A model generated the notes under the pieces. That model made no database searches. It was given only the letters and a program-made list of their open reading frames with translations, and had not been told where the DNA came from. A DNA stretch of 64,000 nucleotides. Source: Oceanispirochaeta crateris. GTDB taxonomy: Bacteria; Spirochaetota; Spirochaetia; DSM-2461. Shown piece by piece: positions 48,389-57,882 of this stretch (positions are counted from its first letter, which is position 1; every line of letters starts with the position of its first letter). Where the stretch lies: the NCBI RefSeq assembly GCF_008329965.1, contig NZ_CP036150.1:2294001-2358000 (forward strand). Direction: 5' to 3'. A program made the position numbers and the translations under genes.

Positions 48389-49804
48389 ATGAGGGAAAGC
48401 CCCCGGAATCATGGAGAGAACAAATCAGTCCTTTACTTTATGTCTCTGGCGAAATATTATTTATGGATGGAAAAAAGCCTTGCCAAACTTGTTATCCTCC
48501 CTTTCCTGATTTTCAATTCAGCCCTACTGTATGCTCAGGAAATGAAGGGAGATTACTTCCTCAATGAGATTCAGTATGACATTGATGGTAGAACTAGAGA
48601 GTCCGCCCTGGAAAACTACCTTGATTTACCAGAAGAGCTTAATTTTACCGACTTTGCATCCATGGATGATTTTGCAGACAGAGTGGTCCAGGACTTATTG
48701 AATTTAAGAGTATTCGAAAAGGTGGAATCAGAGCTTATCCCCCTCGAAAATGATGCTCTATCTCCGAACGACAATAAAAGCTACAAAATGAGAGTAGTTA
48801 TCAAAGATGGATGGACCCTCTTTCCCCTGATAGTCCCCACATTTGACACCAATGATAACTTATCACTGAAATGGAAGATCAACTATGCAAATGTGTTGGG
48901 ATCTCTTGTCGAATTTGACATTGATGGCGATTTCGGCATCGATCAGCATTTTGATGATTACGCTGTGGATATCAACTACTGGAATATTGAATCCAATTTT
49001 TCAAATATATATTACCGTGGCATAAACTATACATTCTCCTGGAATCAGGCATATGCCCGAATCATTGAAAAAGACGGTACAGAATATACGAATCACTACT
49101 CTTTCTACAAAACAGACTTTTTCCTCACAGGAACCTTCGATTTGGGCAATGGATATTTTTATGAACTGGGACCGGCCCTCGAGTTCACATATAACTATCA
49201 GGATAGATTGGAGAGCGGAACATCCACATTCATTAAAGAACCACAGTCTTTTGGAATTTATCAAAAAGGAGGACAGGACAGAGTCGACTGGATGGGGAAT
49301 TTCCAGTCTGGAAATCATTATGAGGGAGAAATAAAAACCAGAATCGTCCCCACTCAGGGTTTCAAAGGAGCTCTGTACCTCACAAACAGATGGTTTACCA
49401 TATTCAATTCCCGCCTGTCCTACGGCAACAGGATAACCGCCTTCTCCACTTATAACGATGAATTGTTTTCATTGGGTGAATACATGCGTGGCGTACCAGA
49501 CTTTAACCTCTCCGGAGACTGGGGATTCTTTGTAAATAACACCCTCCCCATCAGCCTCTTGAAATGGAAAGGGGTCATGGAAACACAGATACAGCCTTTC
49601 ATAGATTTTGGACTCGTACATCCTTCGTCTAAGGAATTGTCTCCCAGCAGAGACATGCGCCTGAGCCTGGGGGGAGACTTAGTCTTCTTTCCCGAAAATA
49701 TATCCTCTGTAAACCTGCGTCTGACCCTGGGATACGACCTTTTTGGACCCGGAACTCCTTCAGACCGCTACGAAATACTCTTGTCCACATCCCTTTTCTT
49801 CTAG
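48389..49804 (+). CDS. Outer-membrane beta-barrel protein with POTRA-like N-terminus
   Basis: About 471 residues from ATG 48389 (GGGAG upstream). A start at ATG 48467 would place the signal peptide first (LAKLVILPFLIFNSALLYAQ), and is equally likely. After it comes a POTRA-like region (FLNEIQYDIDGRTRESALEN and FADRVVQDLLNLRVFEKVES), then alternating aromatic strands ending in LSTSLFF, a C-terminal Phe as in barrel proteins. It resembles the Omp85/TamA plan but with a single POTRA; function is not known. Confidence 0.7.
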   Translation: MRESPRNHGENKSVLYFMSLAKYYLWMEKSLAKLVILPFLIFNSALLYAQEMKGDYFLNEIQYDIDGRTRESALENYLDLPEELNFTDFASMDDFADRVVQDLLNLRVFEKVESELIPLENDALSPNDNKSYKMRVVIKDGWTLFPLIVPTFDTNDNLSLKWKINYANVLGSLVEFDIDGDFGIDQHFDDYAVDINYWNIESNFSNIYYRGINYTFSWNQAYARIIEKDGTEYTNHYSFYKTDFFLTGTFDLGNGYFYELGPALEFTYNYQDRLESGTSTFIKEPQSFGIYQKGGQDRVDWMGNFQSGNHYEGEIKTRIVPTQGFKGALYLTNRWFTIFNSRLSYGNRITAFSTYNDELFSLGEYMRGVPDFNLSGDWGFFVNNTLPISLLKWKGVMETQIQPFIDFGLVHPSSKELSPSRDMRLSLGGDLVFFPENISSVNLRLTLGYDLFGPGTPSDRYEILLSTSLFF

Positions 49805-49810
49805 GATAGA

Positions 49811-51009
49811 TCAGAACTGAAACTGTGCCGGCCTTTCTGAAAGGACAATCTTGGTTGATTCTACTTTACCCGCCCTCAGATACTCAATTTCATATTTTTC
49901 TCCCGGGTGTGAACCTTCAAGAACACTGAAGTAATCCAAAACATTTTTAATCTCGGTTCCATTGATCTTTGTAATAATATCGCCTCCAACGGCGATGCTG
50001 TTCAGTCCCAAACCGATACTCCGCCTCTGATCACCCCCCAACAGGCCCGCCTGTTCTGCGTTTCCCTTAGGAAGCACTGAAGTAACCAGAATCCCGGGCT
50101 GTATAAAGGCAATATTGAGTTGCCGAGCCAAGCTCGGTGTCAAAGACAGGGCTTCGATCTCAATCCATCCTCTGTTGACCCGGCCGTTTTTGATGAGCTC
50201 CGGTATAATTCTCAGCGCCGTTTCCACTGGTATGGCAAAACCGATCCCCACACTTCCATTGCCTCCTGGGCTGATAATCATCGTGTTGATGCCGACCAAC
50301 TCCCCCGGGAATTGAGGAGAGCCCCCCCGGAATTCCCCGGATTGATGGCCGCATCTGTTTGAATCATGCCTTTTAAAAGAAATCCGTCAGCCGATTGAAG
50401 AGGCCTGTTGATCCCGGAGACGATCCCCGTTGTCAGGGTTCCTTCCAAGCCGAATGGATTTCCCAGAGCCAAGACCTGCTGTCCTACCTGAAGATCTTTT
50501 GCACTGCCTGCCTGAATTGTTTGAAGAGATCTTCCCAGGGGTTCGAATTTAATGACCGCCAGATCATTCTCTGCATCACTCCCTACGGTTTTTGCCTGGT
50601 ATGTCGTTCCGTCATAAAGAGTGACAACAACAAAATCTGCATTGGCAATGACATGCTTATTGGTGAGAATATACCCGTTTTCCGATACAATGACACCCGA
50701 CCCACTTCCTTCTTGAGAGTAGGTTCCCGCAAAACGGGACTGATACAAGTTGACTGTGGTCACATTGACAATCGCCCGGATATTGTCTCTGTAGACTCTC
50801 ATGCTGTTTATTTCCTGATGAGTGAGCCCCTCTTCCCGGATGGCCGGCAGAGGTGGTTCTTCAAAATCCGACCCTAGGTCGGGATCACTCCAGGAAGCAG
50901 AAGAAACCGCATCGCTGCCTTCATAACTGCTTTCCAGGGAAATACAGGACCCAAGTATGAACAGAAGAGGAAAGAGGGTCAAAGAGAGGATTGTTGATCT
51001 GATTTTCAT
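49811..51009 (-). pseudogene. DegP/HtrA-type serine protease lipoprotein, frameshifted
   Basis: Two frames (51009-50278 and 50299-49811) join into a 399-residue protease if one G (C on plus) is added to the five-base run at 50302-50306. The first part has a lipobox (L19-G-S-C22), His119 (NKHVIAN), Asp149 (ENDLAV) and Ser227 (NPGNSGGA). The second part has VGINTMIISPGGNGSVGIGF and a PDZ domain. All catalytic residues are in the first frame. As it stands the product would stop after LLNSRG with 7 odd residues and no PDZ. This is either a real null or a base-calling error. Confidence 0.85.
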
Positions 51010-51096
51010 AAATACATCCTACCGGAAATTGAAGGCATTAAAAGAATACCGCTCCCCTCCATTATAGAGGCAGAGCCGGGCTGGATGGTATCTTTT

Positions 51097-52026
51097 TTAC
51101 CCCCGTTTAAATAAAGAGGCTAACTCATTTCTGCTGAAATCATAAGAAGTATTGCAGTTATGACAGGTCGTCAGCACAGGAAATGGTCCGTTTTCAAGAA
51201 TCTCATCCTGCTCTGATGGGGAGAGGTTTGCCAGAAATTTTTCAAATCGCGGCTTACTGCAGCCGCACATAAACTCAACTCTTTTCTCATCCAGGATATC
51301 CGGCTGAAAATCCGAGAGATAGGCATTCAGAAATTCACCGGCATCCCTTTCGGCGGTGAAAACGCGGCTCAATGAGGGGATTTCAAGGGCGGCATCCTGA
51401 ACCATCTCCAGTACTTGCTCATCCGCTCCTGGCATGGCCTGGAGGAACAAGGCCGCTCCGCCGGAAAGATCTCCGTTTTTCTCCAGATGAACACTGAGAT
51501 TAAAGACGGTCTGAATCTGTTCTGATTCTTTGTAATAGTATGCCAGATCTTCCCCCAGCCGGCCGGTTTTTAACTCAACCTGTCCCGTAAAAGCATTTTT
51601 TAGCTCCCCTGAGAAACGGGTGACAGACAAGAACCCCGGACCGAAAAGGAAGGATGTGTCCAGAGTCTCGGGAACCTTCTCCAGGGGGATAGGGTTTTCC
51701 ATGAGAAATCCCCGCACAGTTCCGTGCGAATCAGCTTCGACCGAGAGCCCTCTCAAGGGGCCGCCGCACTCCACTTTCAACTGGATCAATCCATCTTCCT
51801 TGAGCCCCGATGCAATCAGGGCGGACCCCAGATAGGCCTGTCCGAGTATGATACTTTCCAATACACCCAGATTATGGTTCAACTGCATTTCACGGAGCAT
51901 CCGGCTCCCATGTATGAGAACGCCCCTAACGGCGCCTCCCGCCATAACAAAGTGATAACGCCTGTCTCTGGACCGGGCTATCAACATCGCTTTTTTGTCA
52001 TCTCCCGGAATGGGTTGTTTAATCAT
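51097..52026 (-). CDS. hslO: Redox-regulated chaperone Hsp33
   Basis: 309 residues. The C-terminal zinc switch keeps all four cysteines: FMCGCSKPRF (near 254) and TTCHNCNTSY (near 287). ARAVRGVLI-type N-terminal core (GGAVRGVLIHGSRM). Oxidation releases zinc and turns on holdase activity in the cytoplasm. ATG 52026 has AGAGGCA upstream only. Confidence 0.92.
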   Translation of the reverse strand: MIKQPIPGDDKKAMLIARSRDRRYHFVMAGGAVRGVLIHGSRMLREMQLNHNLGVLESIILGQAYLGSALIASGLKEDGLIQLKVECGGPLRGLSVEADSHGTVRGFLMENPIPLEKVPETLDTSFLFGPGFLSVTRFSGELKNAFTGQVELKTGRLGEDLAYYYKESEQIQTVFNLSVHLEKNGDLSGGAALFLQAMPGADEQVLEMVQDAALEIPSLSRVFTAERDAGEFLNAYLSDFQPDILDEKRVEFMCGCSKPRFEKFLANLSPSEQDEILENGPFPVLTTCHNCNTSYDFSRNELASLFKRG

Positions 52027-52054
52027 AGTATTTGCCTCTTTATGACTACCCGCA

Positions 52055-52693
52055 TCAAGCGGGCAGCATCTTTTCTAAATCAAGTATATCCCGAATCCAC
52101 GGGAATTTCCCGGAACCTTTATCAGGTCCGACCAATAAGCCATGTCCTCCCAAGCGGGAAAAGGCCTCCAGATTAATTTCCTTATCATCCAGAAACAGAA
52201 CTGAAGATGCTTTTTCACCCATATGGGCCAAAACCTTCTCATAGGCCGCCGTATAGGGTTTTCCCTCGAACCCCAGCCACTCTAGAGCATAGAGGTGAGG
52301 AAAAAGATCATTAACGCCAAGGGCCTTCAACACTCTCCGGGCATGAAACTCGGGTCCATTGGTCAAAATTTCAAGACGGTAGGGCATTTTTTCCAACATC
52401 TTCCTCAGAGCCGGATTCTCTTGGAGATAAGAATCGATATTCTTGGGATGCACATATTCCATATAGGCAGAACTCTCTTCCAGACCATGGCAGACCTGAA
52501 GCCAACGCAGTGTCGTACCGTACTCAGGAATCGACTGTTTCCTCTTCTCAACGACCTCATTCCTGCTGATTCCCAGATAATCTGAAACGAATTCATTGAT
52601 TCTGCTGTTCATAGCACTTTCTACACCGCAATGAGCATCGTAGAGGGTATTATCCACATCAAAGAGAACTGTCGTTAGGACCGTGTTTTTCAT
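52055..52693 (-). CDS. HAD-superfamily hydrolase, pyrimidine 5'-nucleotidase-like
   Basis: 212 residues. HAD motif I is LFDVDNTLYD (residues about 9-18), motif II LTNGPEFHARRVL and motif IV SVLFLDDKEINLEAF. The plan is of the SDT1/YjjG nucleotidase type. It starts inside the stop of the phosphohexomutase gene (ATGA). Confidence 0.8.
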   Translation of the reverse strand: MKNTVLTTVLFDVDNTLYDAHCGVESAMNSRINEFVSDYLGISRNEVVEKRKQSIPEYGTTLRWLQVCHGLEESSAYMEYVHPKNIDSYLQENPALRKMLEKMPYRLEILTNGPEFHARRVLKALGVNDLFPHLYALEWLGFEGKPYTAAYEKVLAHMGEKASSVLFLDDKEINLEAFSRLGGHGLLVGPDKGSGKFPWIRDILDLEKMLPA

Positions 52694-54591
52694 CCGCAGG
52701 CTCCGTCGGCCTGGGCAATCATCGCCTTATGCCAGTTCAAAAGGGCCGATTCAGCATCGGGGTTATCTCCTTTCCAGTCGGCTAAAACACGGAACACCGG
52801 TTCTGTCCCGCTACCTCTCATCCAAATAAACCCCTGCACTTCCCCTTGAGAATCTAGGAATCGGATGGTCAGCCCCCCCGTATGTCCTCCGCTTCGAAAG
52901 GATCGCCCCATCCCCTGGAGAGAAGAGGTTCCTTCCTGATTCCACTCCTCCCAGGAGACAATCCCAAAACGGTCATAAAGCTCATTTTTCTTGAGCTCCC
53001 ACTCCTTGAGGAAGACTTCTTCGTATTTTTCTTTGAGGAGAGCATGGTCCATAGTTCTGATTTTTAAGATGGCCCGCTCTTCGAAGGCACTGGTGGTCGT
53101 GTACACGGGCAAGGAATCGATGACATCCTTCAAATCAAAATCCTCACGGTAAAGGTTGCTTTGATTGGACAAATGACACCAGATTTCAAAGAGGCCTGCT
53201 CGACCGGCAGAACTGCGGAGAGCTAAGAGTTTTAAGAGGGCTCCCAGAGTATTCAGAGGATCTCTGACGGCGGCAGGCCAGGTGATATTCCCCCCGTTTG
53301 ATCCCTCTCCCAGAATGCGGACCTGCCAGCCTTCTTCCCGTTTAGAAGAAGCAAGATTGACAACATTGGCCTCACCCACTTCCGCCCTGAAAACAGAACA
53401 ACCAAAAGCTTCAGCGATATCCTCGATCCTCCCGGAGGTGGGACCGTTGATGGCAACGGCGGTCTTCTCTGTCATTTTTTCGCTCCAATAGAGGTAGGCC
53501 AGCTCGGACAGAACAGACAGGGCAAAAACCTCCTGGGCCTCCAGAATATGAGCCTTGCCCTCTTTGGGACTGCAGTAAACCAGATTCCCCCGGTCTCCGT
53601 CATTATCGGGAACATAGCCCAGCTGAAAGGCAGGATTAAGAGCGGCTTCCTCTTCTAAAACACTGCGGCACTGATCCAGAGACTCTCCCTCAGGCACAAT
53701 TCTATGGGCGATCTGACGGGGTACACCATTGACCAGCCGGACCCCGATCCCAAGATCCTCCAGAAAATCCTTATCCACAGTCAGTGTTCGGGCACTGCCG
53801 TTCAGTTCGGCCACGAGAGCCACAGGAGAACTGGAAATACCCTTTTTCAAGGCATCAAAAAACATGTCTTGCTCCGCGAGATTTTCCAGCCCGCTGATGA
53901 CACGTCGTGAGAAGGACTTATAGGACTCATAGGACTCATGTTTCCAATGGGACACCCTTGAATAGACCTCTTCCACCTTCGAAGGGTCCACATTATTCAC
54001 CCTCTGAACAAGAAGATTCAGGGCCGTCCGGTCTTTGAGGAGATTCTGATATATCCCAATCAATTCTGTAGCCTGAGCACCTGAGAGGACCCCTCCAGTG
54101 GTCAAACCGAATTTAACTCCGTTATGACCGATGGGATTATGACTGGCTGAAATATAGATGAAACCATCACAGTCTGCACTCTTTCCTGTATAACTCATCA
54201 ATTCAGGAGCCGCCGCAATGAACAGATACCGGAGACTGATACCGCGGCTGATAAGGACCCGGATCATCACATCCGCCAGGGCGGGACCTGTGAAGCGGGC
54301 ATCCAGGCCCAGAACGACAACAGGAGTAGAGCGTCCTCCACGAGGAAGGAGAAAATCAACATAGGCCTCCGCCATGGCCGCCGCCAGGAGTTTATCAGAG
54401 GGAGTCAATTCCTCTCCCCGGCTCTCCTCATCACCATCAAATGCAAAAACTTTCCTCCAGCCAGAAGCAGAAAGGATCATGGTAGCCAGAGCTTTCTCAA
54501 GATTCTCCATGTTCACATCGCTTCCATCAAAGGGTTTGCATGCGGGGTCTCCCAAGACAAATCCTGTATTTTTATCCACTATGACTGACAT
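52690..54591 (-). CDS. Phosphoglucomutase/phosphomannomutase family protein
   Basis: 633 residues, alpha-D-phosphohexomutase superfamily. The phosphoserine loop is ISASHNPIGHNGVKFG, the metal loop is YVPDNDGDRGN, and the sugar loop is LGEGSNGGNITW. A C-terminal domain has FIWMRGSGTEPVFRVL. It interconverts hexose 1- and 6-phosphates, perhaps with broad specificity. Confidence 0.88.
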   Translation of the reverse strand: MSVIVDKNTGFVLGDPACKPFDGSDVNMENLEKALATMILSASGWRKVFAFDGDEESRGEELTPSDKLLAAAMAEAYVDFLLPRGGRSTPVVVLGLDARFTGPALADVMIRVLISRGISLRYLFIAAAPELMSYTGKSADCDGFIYISASHNPIGHNGVKFGLTTGGVLSGAQATELIGIYQNLLKDRTALNLLVQRVNNVDPSKVEEVYSRVSHWKHESYESYKSFSRRVISGLENLAEQDMFFDALKKGISSSPVALVAELNGSARTLTVDKDFLEDLGIGVRLVNGVPRQIAHRIVPEGESLDQCRSVLEEEAALNPAFQLGYVPDNDGDRGNLVYCSPKEGKAHILEAQEVFALSVLSELAYLYWSEKMTEKTAVAINGPTSGRIEDIAEAFGCSVFRAEVGEANVVNLASSKREEGWQVRILGEGSNGGNITWPAAVRDPLNTLGALLKLLALRSSAGRAGLFEIWCHLSNQSNLYREDFDLKDVIDSLPVYTTTSAFEERAILKIRTMDHALLKEKYEEVFLKEWELKKNELYDRFGIVSWEEWNQEGTSSLQGMGRSFRSGGHTGGLTIRFLDSQGEVQGFIWMRGSGTEPVFRVLADWKGDNPDAESALLNWHKAMIAQADGACG

Positions 54592-54632
54592 ATAGACTCC
54601 TCATTATTTTACCAGGCTGATAAATGGTTCTC

Positions 54633-55703
54633 TCAAGGCGAAGGGGTAATATCCGTTTTAAGAATCCCTTCTCCTGAGGAGATGTCTCTCACGACTCTAC
54701 GCCCCAGGATTTCCCTGTAATACCGGGGATGCATTCCCGGGGTCAGCACTTTTTCTGTTCTAACAACGCAACTGTTTTCTTCGGTCAACACCGTACCGGC
54801 CTTCAGATCTGTCAGGGCATGGATGCTCCGGTTGGTTCTTCCATAATTCGGAGCCTCCGACGGAGCCAACTCCTTAATCCCGGATCCGCTGACCGCCAGG
54901 ATCTCCTGAGGGGAGAACCACTTGTTCAGTTGCTTTCTCACATCCTCGGCACTGCTCAGGTACTCCAGATCATGCAGCCTCCCGGCCATTTGTTTGAAGT
55001 CTTCTGGCTCCAGGGCGATAGGATCGTCCAGCCCATCTTCTTCCCTGGATAGGGTGAAGTGTTTCTCTATCATGACAGCACCGTAGGAGGAGGCCACACA
55101 AGGCACCAAAGAAGGGTGCATGGAGTGATCAGACACGCCTATGGGCAAGTCCAGCTGTTGACGTAAAACAGGCAGCAGAGAGAGATTGTAATCCTCTTCT
55201 GGAGCCGGATAGGCTGTGACACAATGTAGAAGAGTCAGTTGATCTTTACTAAAGAATCCAACAGCCTCTTTTATATCATCAAGCTCACAAACTCCTGAGG
55301 AAAGAATCACAGGCAGTTTCCAGGAGGCGACTTCCATGAGTAAATCCGTATAATTGAGCTCCGGAGAGGCAATTTTGACGGAATCGGGCTGTAAAGATTT
55401 TAAAAGAGAAGCACTTTCAAGCCCGAATGGGGTGGCCAGGAATTCCAGATTTTCTGATTCTGTGATCTCTTTAAGAGCTTGATAGAAAGAGAGGTCCTGT
55501 TCCAGGGCCTTAAAGACCTCAAAAAGCGGTGTTGCTCCCCCGGGGAGAGGAACAGAACCGGTAAGTGGGTGCAGAATCTCCCTGGCAAAGACAATCTGAA
55601 ATTTAGCGGTATCCGCACCACAGCGGGCGGCTTCCCGGATCAGCTGCTCTGCTTTTGAAAGGGACCCCCGGTGAGCAGTTCCAATTTCTGCAATGATTTT
55701 CAA
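54633..55703 (-). CDS. N-acetylneuraminate/legionaminate synthase family (NeuB-like) with SAF domain
   Basis: 356 residues. TIM barrel from AEIGTAHRGSLSKAEQLI to about 270 with KFQIVF and the ligand His in VSDHSMHPS, then a C-terminal SAF (antifreeze-like) domain (LKAGTVLTEENSCVVRTEKV). It condenses PEP with a hexosamine to make nonulosonic acids. No NeuA, NeuC or flagellin-glycosylation gene is adjacent, so its product sugar is unknown. Confidence 0.87.
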   Translation of the reverse strand: MKIIAEIGTAHRGSLSKAEQLIREAARCGADTAKFQIVFAREILHPLTGSVPLPGGATPLFEVFKALEQDLSFYQALKEITESENLEFLATPFGLESASLLKSLQPDSVKIASPELNYTDLLMEVASWKLPVILSSGVCELDDIKEAVGFFSKDQLTLLHCVTAYPAPEEDYNLSLLPVLRQQLDLPIGVSDHSMHPSLVPCVASSYGAVMIEKHFTLSREEDGLDDPIALEPEDFKQMAGRLHDLEYLSSAEDVRKQLNKWFSPQEILAVSGSGIKELAPSEAPNYGRTNRSIHALTDLKAGTVLTEENSCVVRTEKVLTPGMHPRYYREILGRRVVRDISSGEGILKTDITPSP

Positions 55704-55818
55704 TCTCCCGACTCCCCATCCCCTTCAAAATCGGCCGGCGCCGGATACATCGAGAATCCGTAAGCCGGAGGATCAGATTCACAGGGTCACACCAATTGAT
55801 TGCAAGGCCGACCTCTTT

Positions 55819-57096
55819 CTATGAGCGCCGAATTTCAGAAAATCCGGTGTAAGGCACCAATTTCTCTGGGATGCGAATAGAACCGTCTTCCTGCTGAAAA
55901 TTTTCCATTATGGCAATGATCCCGCGAGAAATGGCGATGGCCGTGCCGTTGAGGGTATGAACAAGGTGGTTTTTCCCCTCTTCGTCCTTGTACCTGATCC
56001 CCAGTCGTCTGGACTGATAATCTGTACAATTTGAGGTACTGGTCACTTCGCCCCAGTCTCCCTCATCACCCCTGCCTGGCATCCAGGCTTCTAAGTCAAA
56101 CTTCCTATAAGCCGGTCCGCCCAGATCTCCCGTGCAGGTATCGACAATCCGGAAAGGAATTTCCAGACCGTTAAATATTTCTTCTTCGATGGATCGCAGC
56201 TTCATTAAAAGAGCATCAGACTCTCCGGGCTTGCAATAGGCAAACATCTCAATCTTGGTAAACTGATGAACCCTATAGAGTCCTTTGGAATACTGACCGG
56301 AGGCTCCGGCCTCTCTTCTAAAACAGTGTGACACACCTGCCATCAGGATGGGTCCGTTAGACAGGTCTACAATCTGACCGGCATAGTATCCACCCAGAGT
56401 AATCTCAGCGGTCCCCACAAGACAGGTTCCGGTTCCTTCCAGTGTATAAATATTAGATTCTTCACCTCTTGGGTTAAACCCTATGCCTTCTACAATCTCC
56501 TCCCGGGCAATATCCGGGGTTATTGTCAGAATAAATCCATGCTTCTGCAGGACATCCAGGGCGTAGCGGGTTAAAGCCAGTTCCAGTAAAACCGCTTCAT
56601 TTTTTAGGTAGTAGAATTTAGATCCCGACACACGGGTGGCGTTTTCAAAATCAACAAGGTCCATGGCTTCTGCCAGTTGGACATGATCTTTTGCCTTGAA
56701 GGAAAATTCCGGAACTGTCCCGCTTCTCAATATTTCGAGATTGTCCTTATCTTCCTTACCCACAGGGGCATCAGGATGGGCCATATTGGGAATCAGAACA
56801 GCAGCTTGCTGCAACTCTTTCAGGAGACTGTCCATTCGGACTTCTACTTGGGAGATCTGATCCTTGAGAGCTTTTCCCTCATCTATGAGCCCCTGCCGGA
56901 CTTCAGGGTCAAGCTTCCCTTTCATCTTCGAGGCATTTTCATTTCTCTGACGCCTGAGGTCTTCTAGCTCCTGAAGGACTAGATTCCGCTGATCATACAG
57001 CTCAACAACTTTTTCAGGGGAAGCCGTAACATTACGATTTTTGATGTTTTCCCGGACTGCGTCCAGATTGTCTTTGATAAATTTAAAATCCAGCAT
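55819..57096 (-). CDS. serS: Seryl-tRNA synthetase
   Basis: 425 residues, class II synthetase. N-terminal coiled coil (about 30-105, RNLVLQELEDLRRQRNENAS) binds the tRNA-Ser long arm; motif 2 GLYRVHQFTKIEMFAY and motif 3 LNGTAIAISRGIIAIMENFQ are intact. ATG 57096 follows a weak ribosome site. Confidence 0.97.
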   Translation of the reverse strand: MLDFKFIKDNLDAVRENIKNRNVTASPEKVVELYDQRNLVLQELEDLRRQRNENASKMKGKLDPEVRQGLIDEGKALKDQISQVEVRMDSLLKELQQAAVLIPNMAHPDAPVGKEDKDNLEILRSGTVPEFSFKAKDHVQLAEAMDLVDFENATRVSGSKFYYLKNEAVLLELALTRYALDVLQKHGFILTITPDIAREEIVEGIGFNPRGEESNIYTLEGTGTCLVGTAEITLGGYYAGQIVDLSNGPILMAGVSHCFRREAGASGQYSKGLYRVHQFTKIEMFAYCKPGESDALLMKLRSIEEEIFNGLEIPFRIVDTCTGDLGGPAYRKFDLEAWMPGRGDEGDWGEVTSTSNCTDYQSRRLGIRYKDEEGKNHLVHTLNGTAIAISRGIIAIMENFQQEDGSIRIPEKLVPYTGFSEIRRS

Positions 57097-57209
57097 AGTA
57101 TGGTGATAGTATCAGATTGGAATTTATTGATCAATTCATTTCAATTGAAAAGCGTACAAGTGAACTGTTTAGTGAAAAAAAAACATTAAACACGAAATAA
57201 GGAGGTTCT

Positions 57210-57875
57210 ATGAAAGTTCAGTATTTAATCCTGTTGATGCCCCTGTTTTTCATGATGTCATGCCTGGAAGAAAAGCAAAAAGTAAGTCCACCACAGAGCG
57301 TAACCGGAAAAATCATCGGAATGGAAGGAGATGTGAAACTGGAAGGGAAAATTGTCGAAACAGGAGATTCGGTTCCAGATGGTTCGGTCATAACCACATC
57401 TTTGGACGGATACTGTGAAATTCAGTTTCTGGGAAGCAATATCATAAAAATCTATGAAGATTCCATCCTTAGAATCTCCTTTACAGATTCAACCATATCC
57501 CTGGACAGAGGTGCAGCCGCGGCAGTCCTGCGAAATATAGGGACATTGATCCAGAATATGGACGACGTTTTCACCATCCAATCCGGTACGGTTGTGGCAG
57601 GAATCAGAGGCACATCCTTCTACATGCAAAGAGAAGATGCCGATACATCATATTTCTGTCTATGTAACGGAGAAATAGACCTCTCAGATTCAAATGGTAA
57701 ATTCTCACAACCCATGAAAAACATCCACCATGGCGCCGTGAGAATCTCTGAAAAAGATAATCAGATTGAAGTGAGCCGTGCCCCCATGCTCTATCATACG
57801 GATTCAGACATGGAAGCATTGGCCTCCCGGATCGGTGAAAAAATGGATTGGACCCATGTGGAGAGCTCACATTGA
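57210..57875 (+). CDS. FecR-domain lipoprotein
   Basis: 221 residues. Lipobox MMSC places the lipid on C18. A FecR domain follows: GKIIGMEGDVKLEGKI, SVITTSLDGYCEIQFL and VVAGIRGTSFYM. AAGGAGG precedes ATG 57210. It belongs to the same exported family as the protein at 29252. Converges on pepF. Role is unknown. Confidence 0.8.
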   Translation: MKVQYLILLMPLFFMMSCLEEKQKVSPPQSVTGKIIGMEGDVKLEGKIVETGDSVPDGSVITTSLDGYCEIQFLGSNIIKIYEDSILRISFTDSTISLDRGAAAAVLRNIGTLIQNMDDVFTIQSGTVVAGIRGTSFYMQREDADTSYFCLCNGEIDLSDSNGKFSQPMKNIHHGAVRISEKDNQIEVSRAPMLYHTDSDMEALASRIGEKMDWTHVESSH

Positions 57876-57882
57876 AGGCAGC

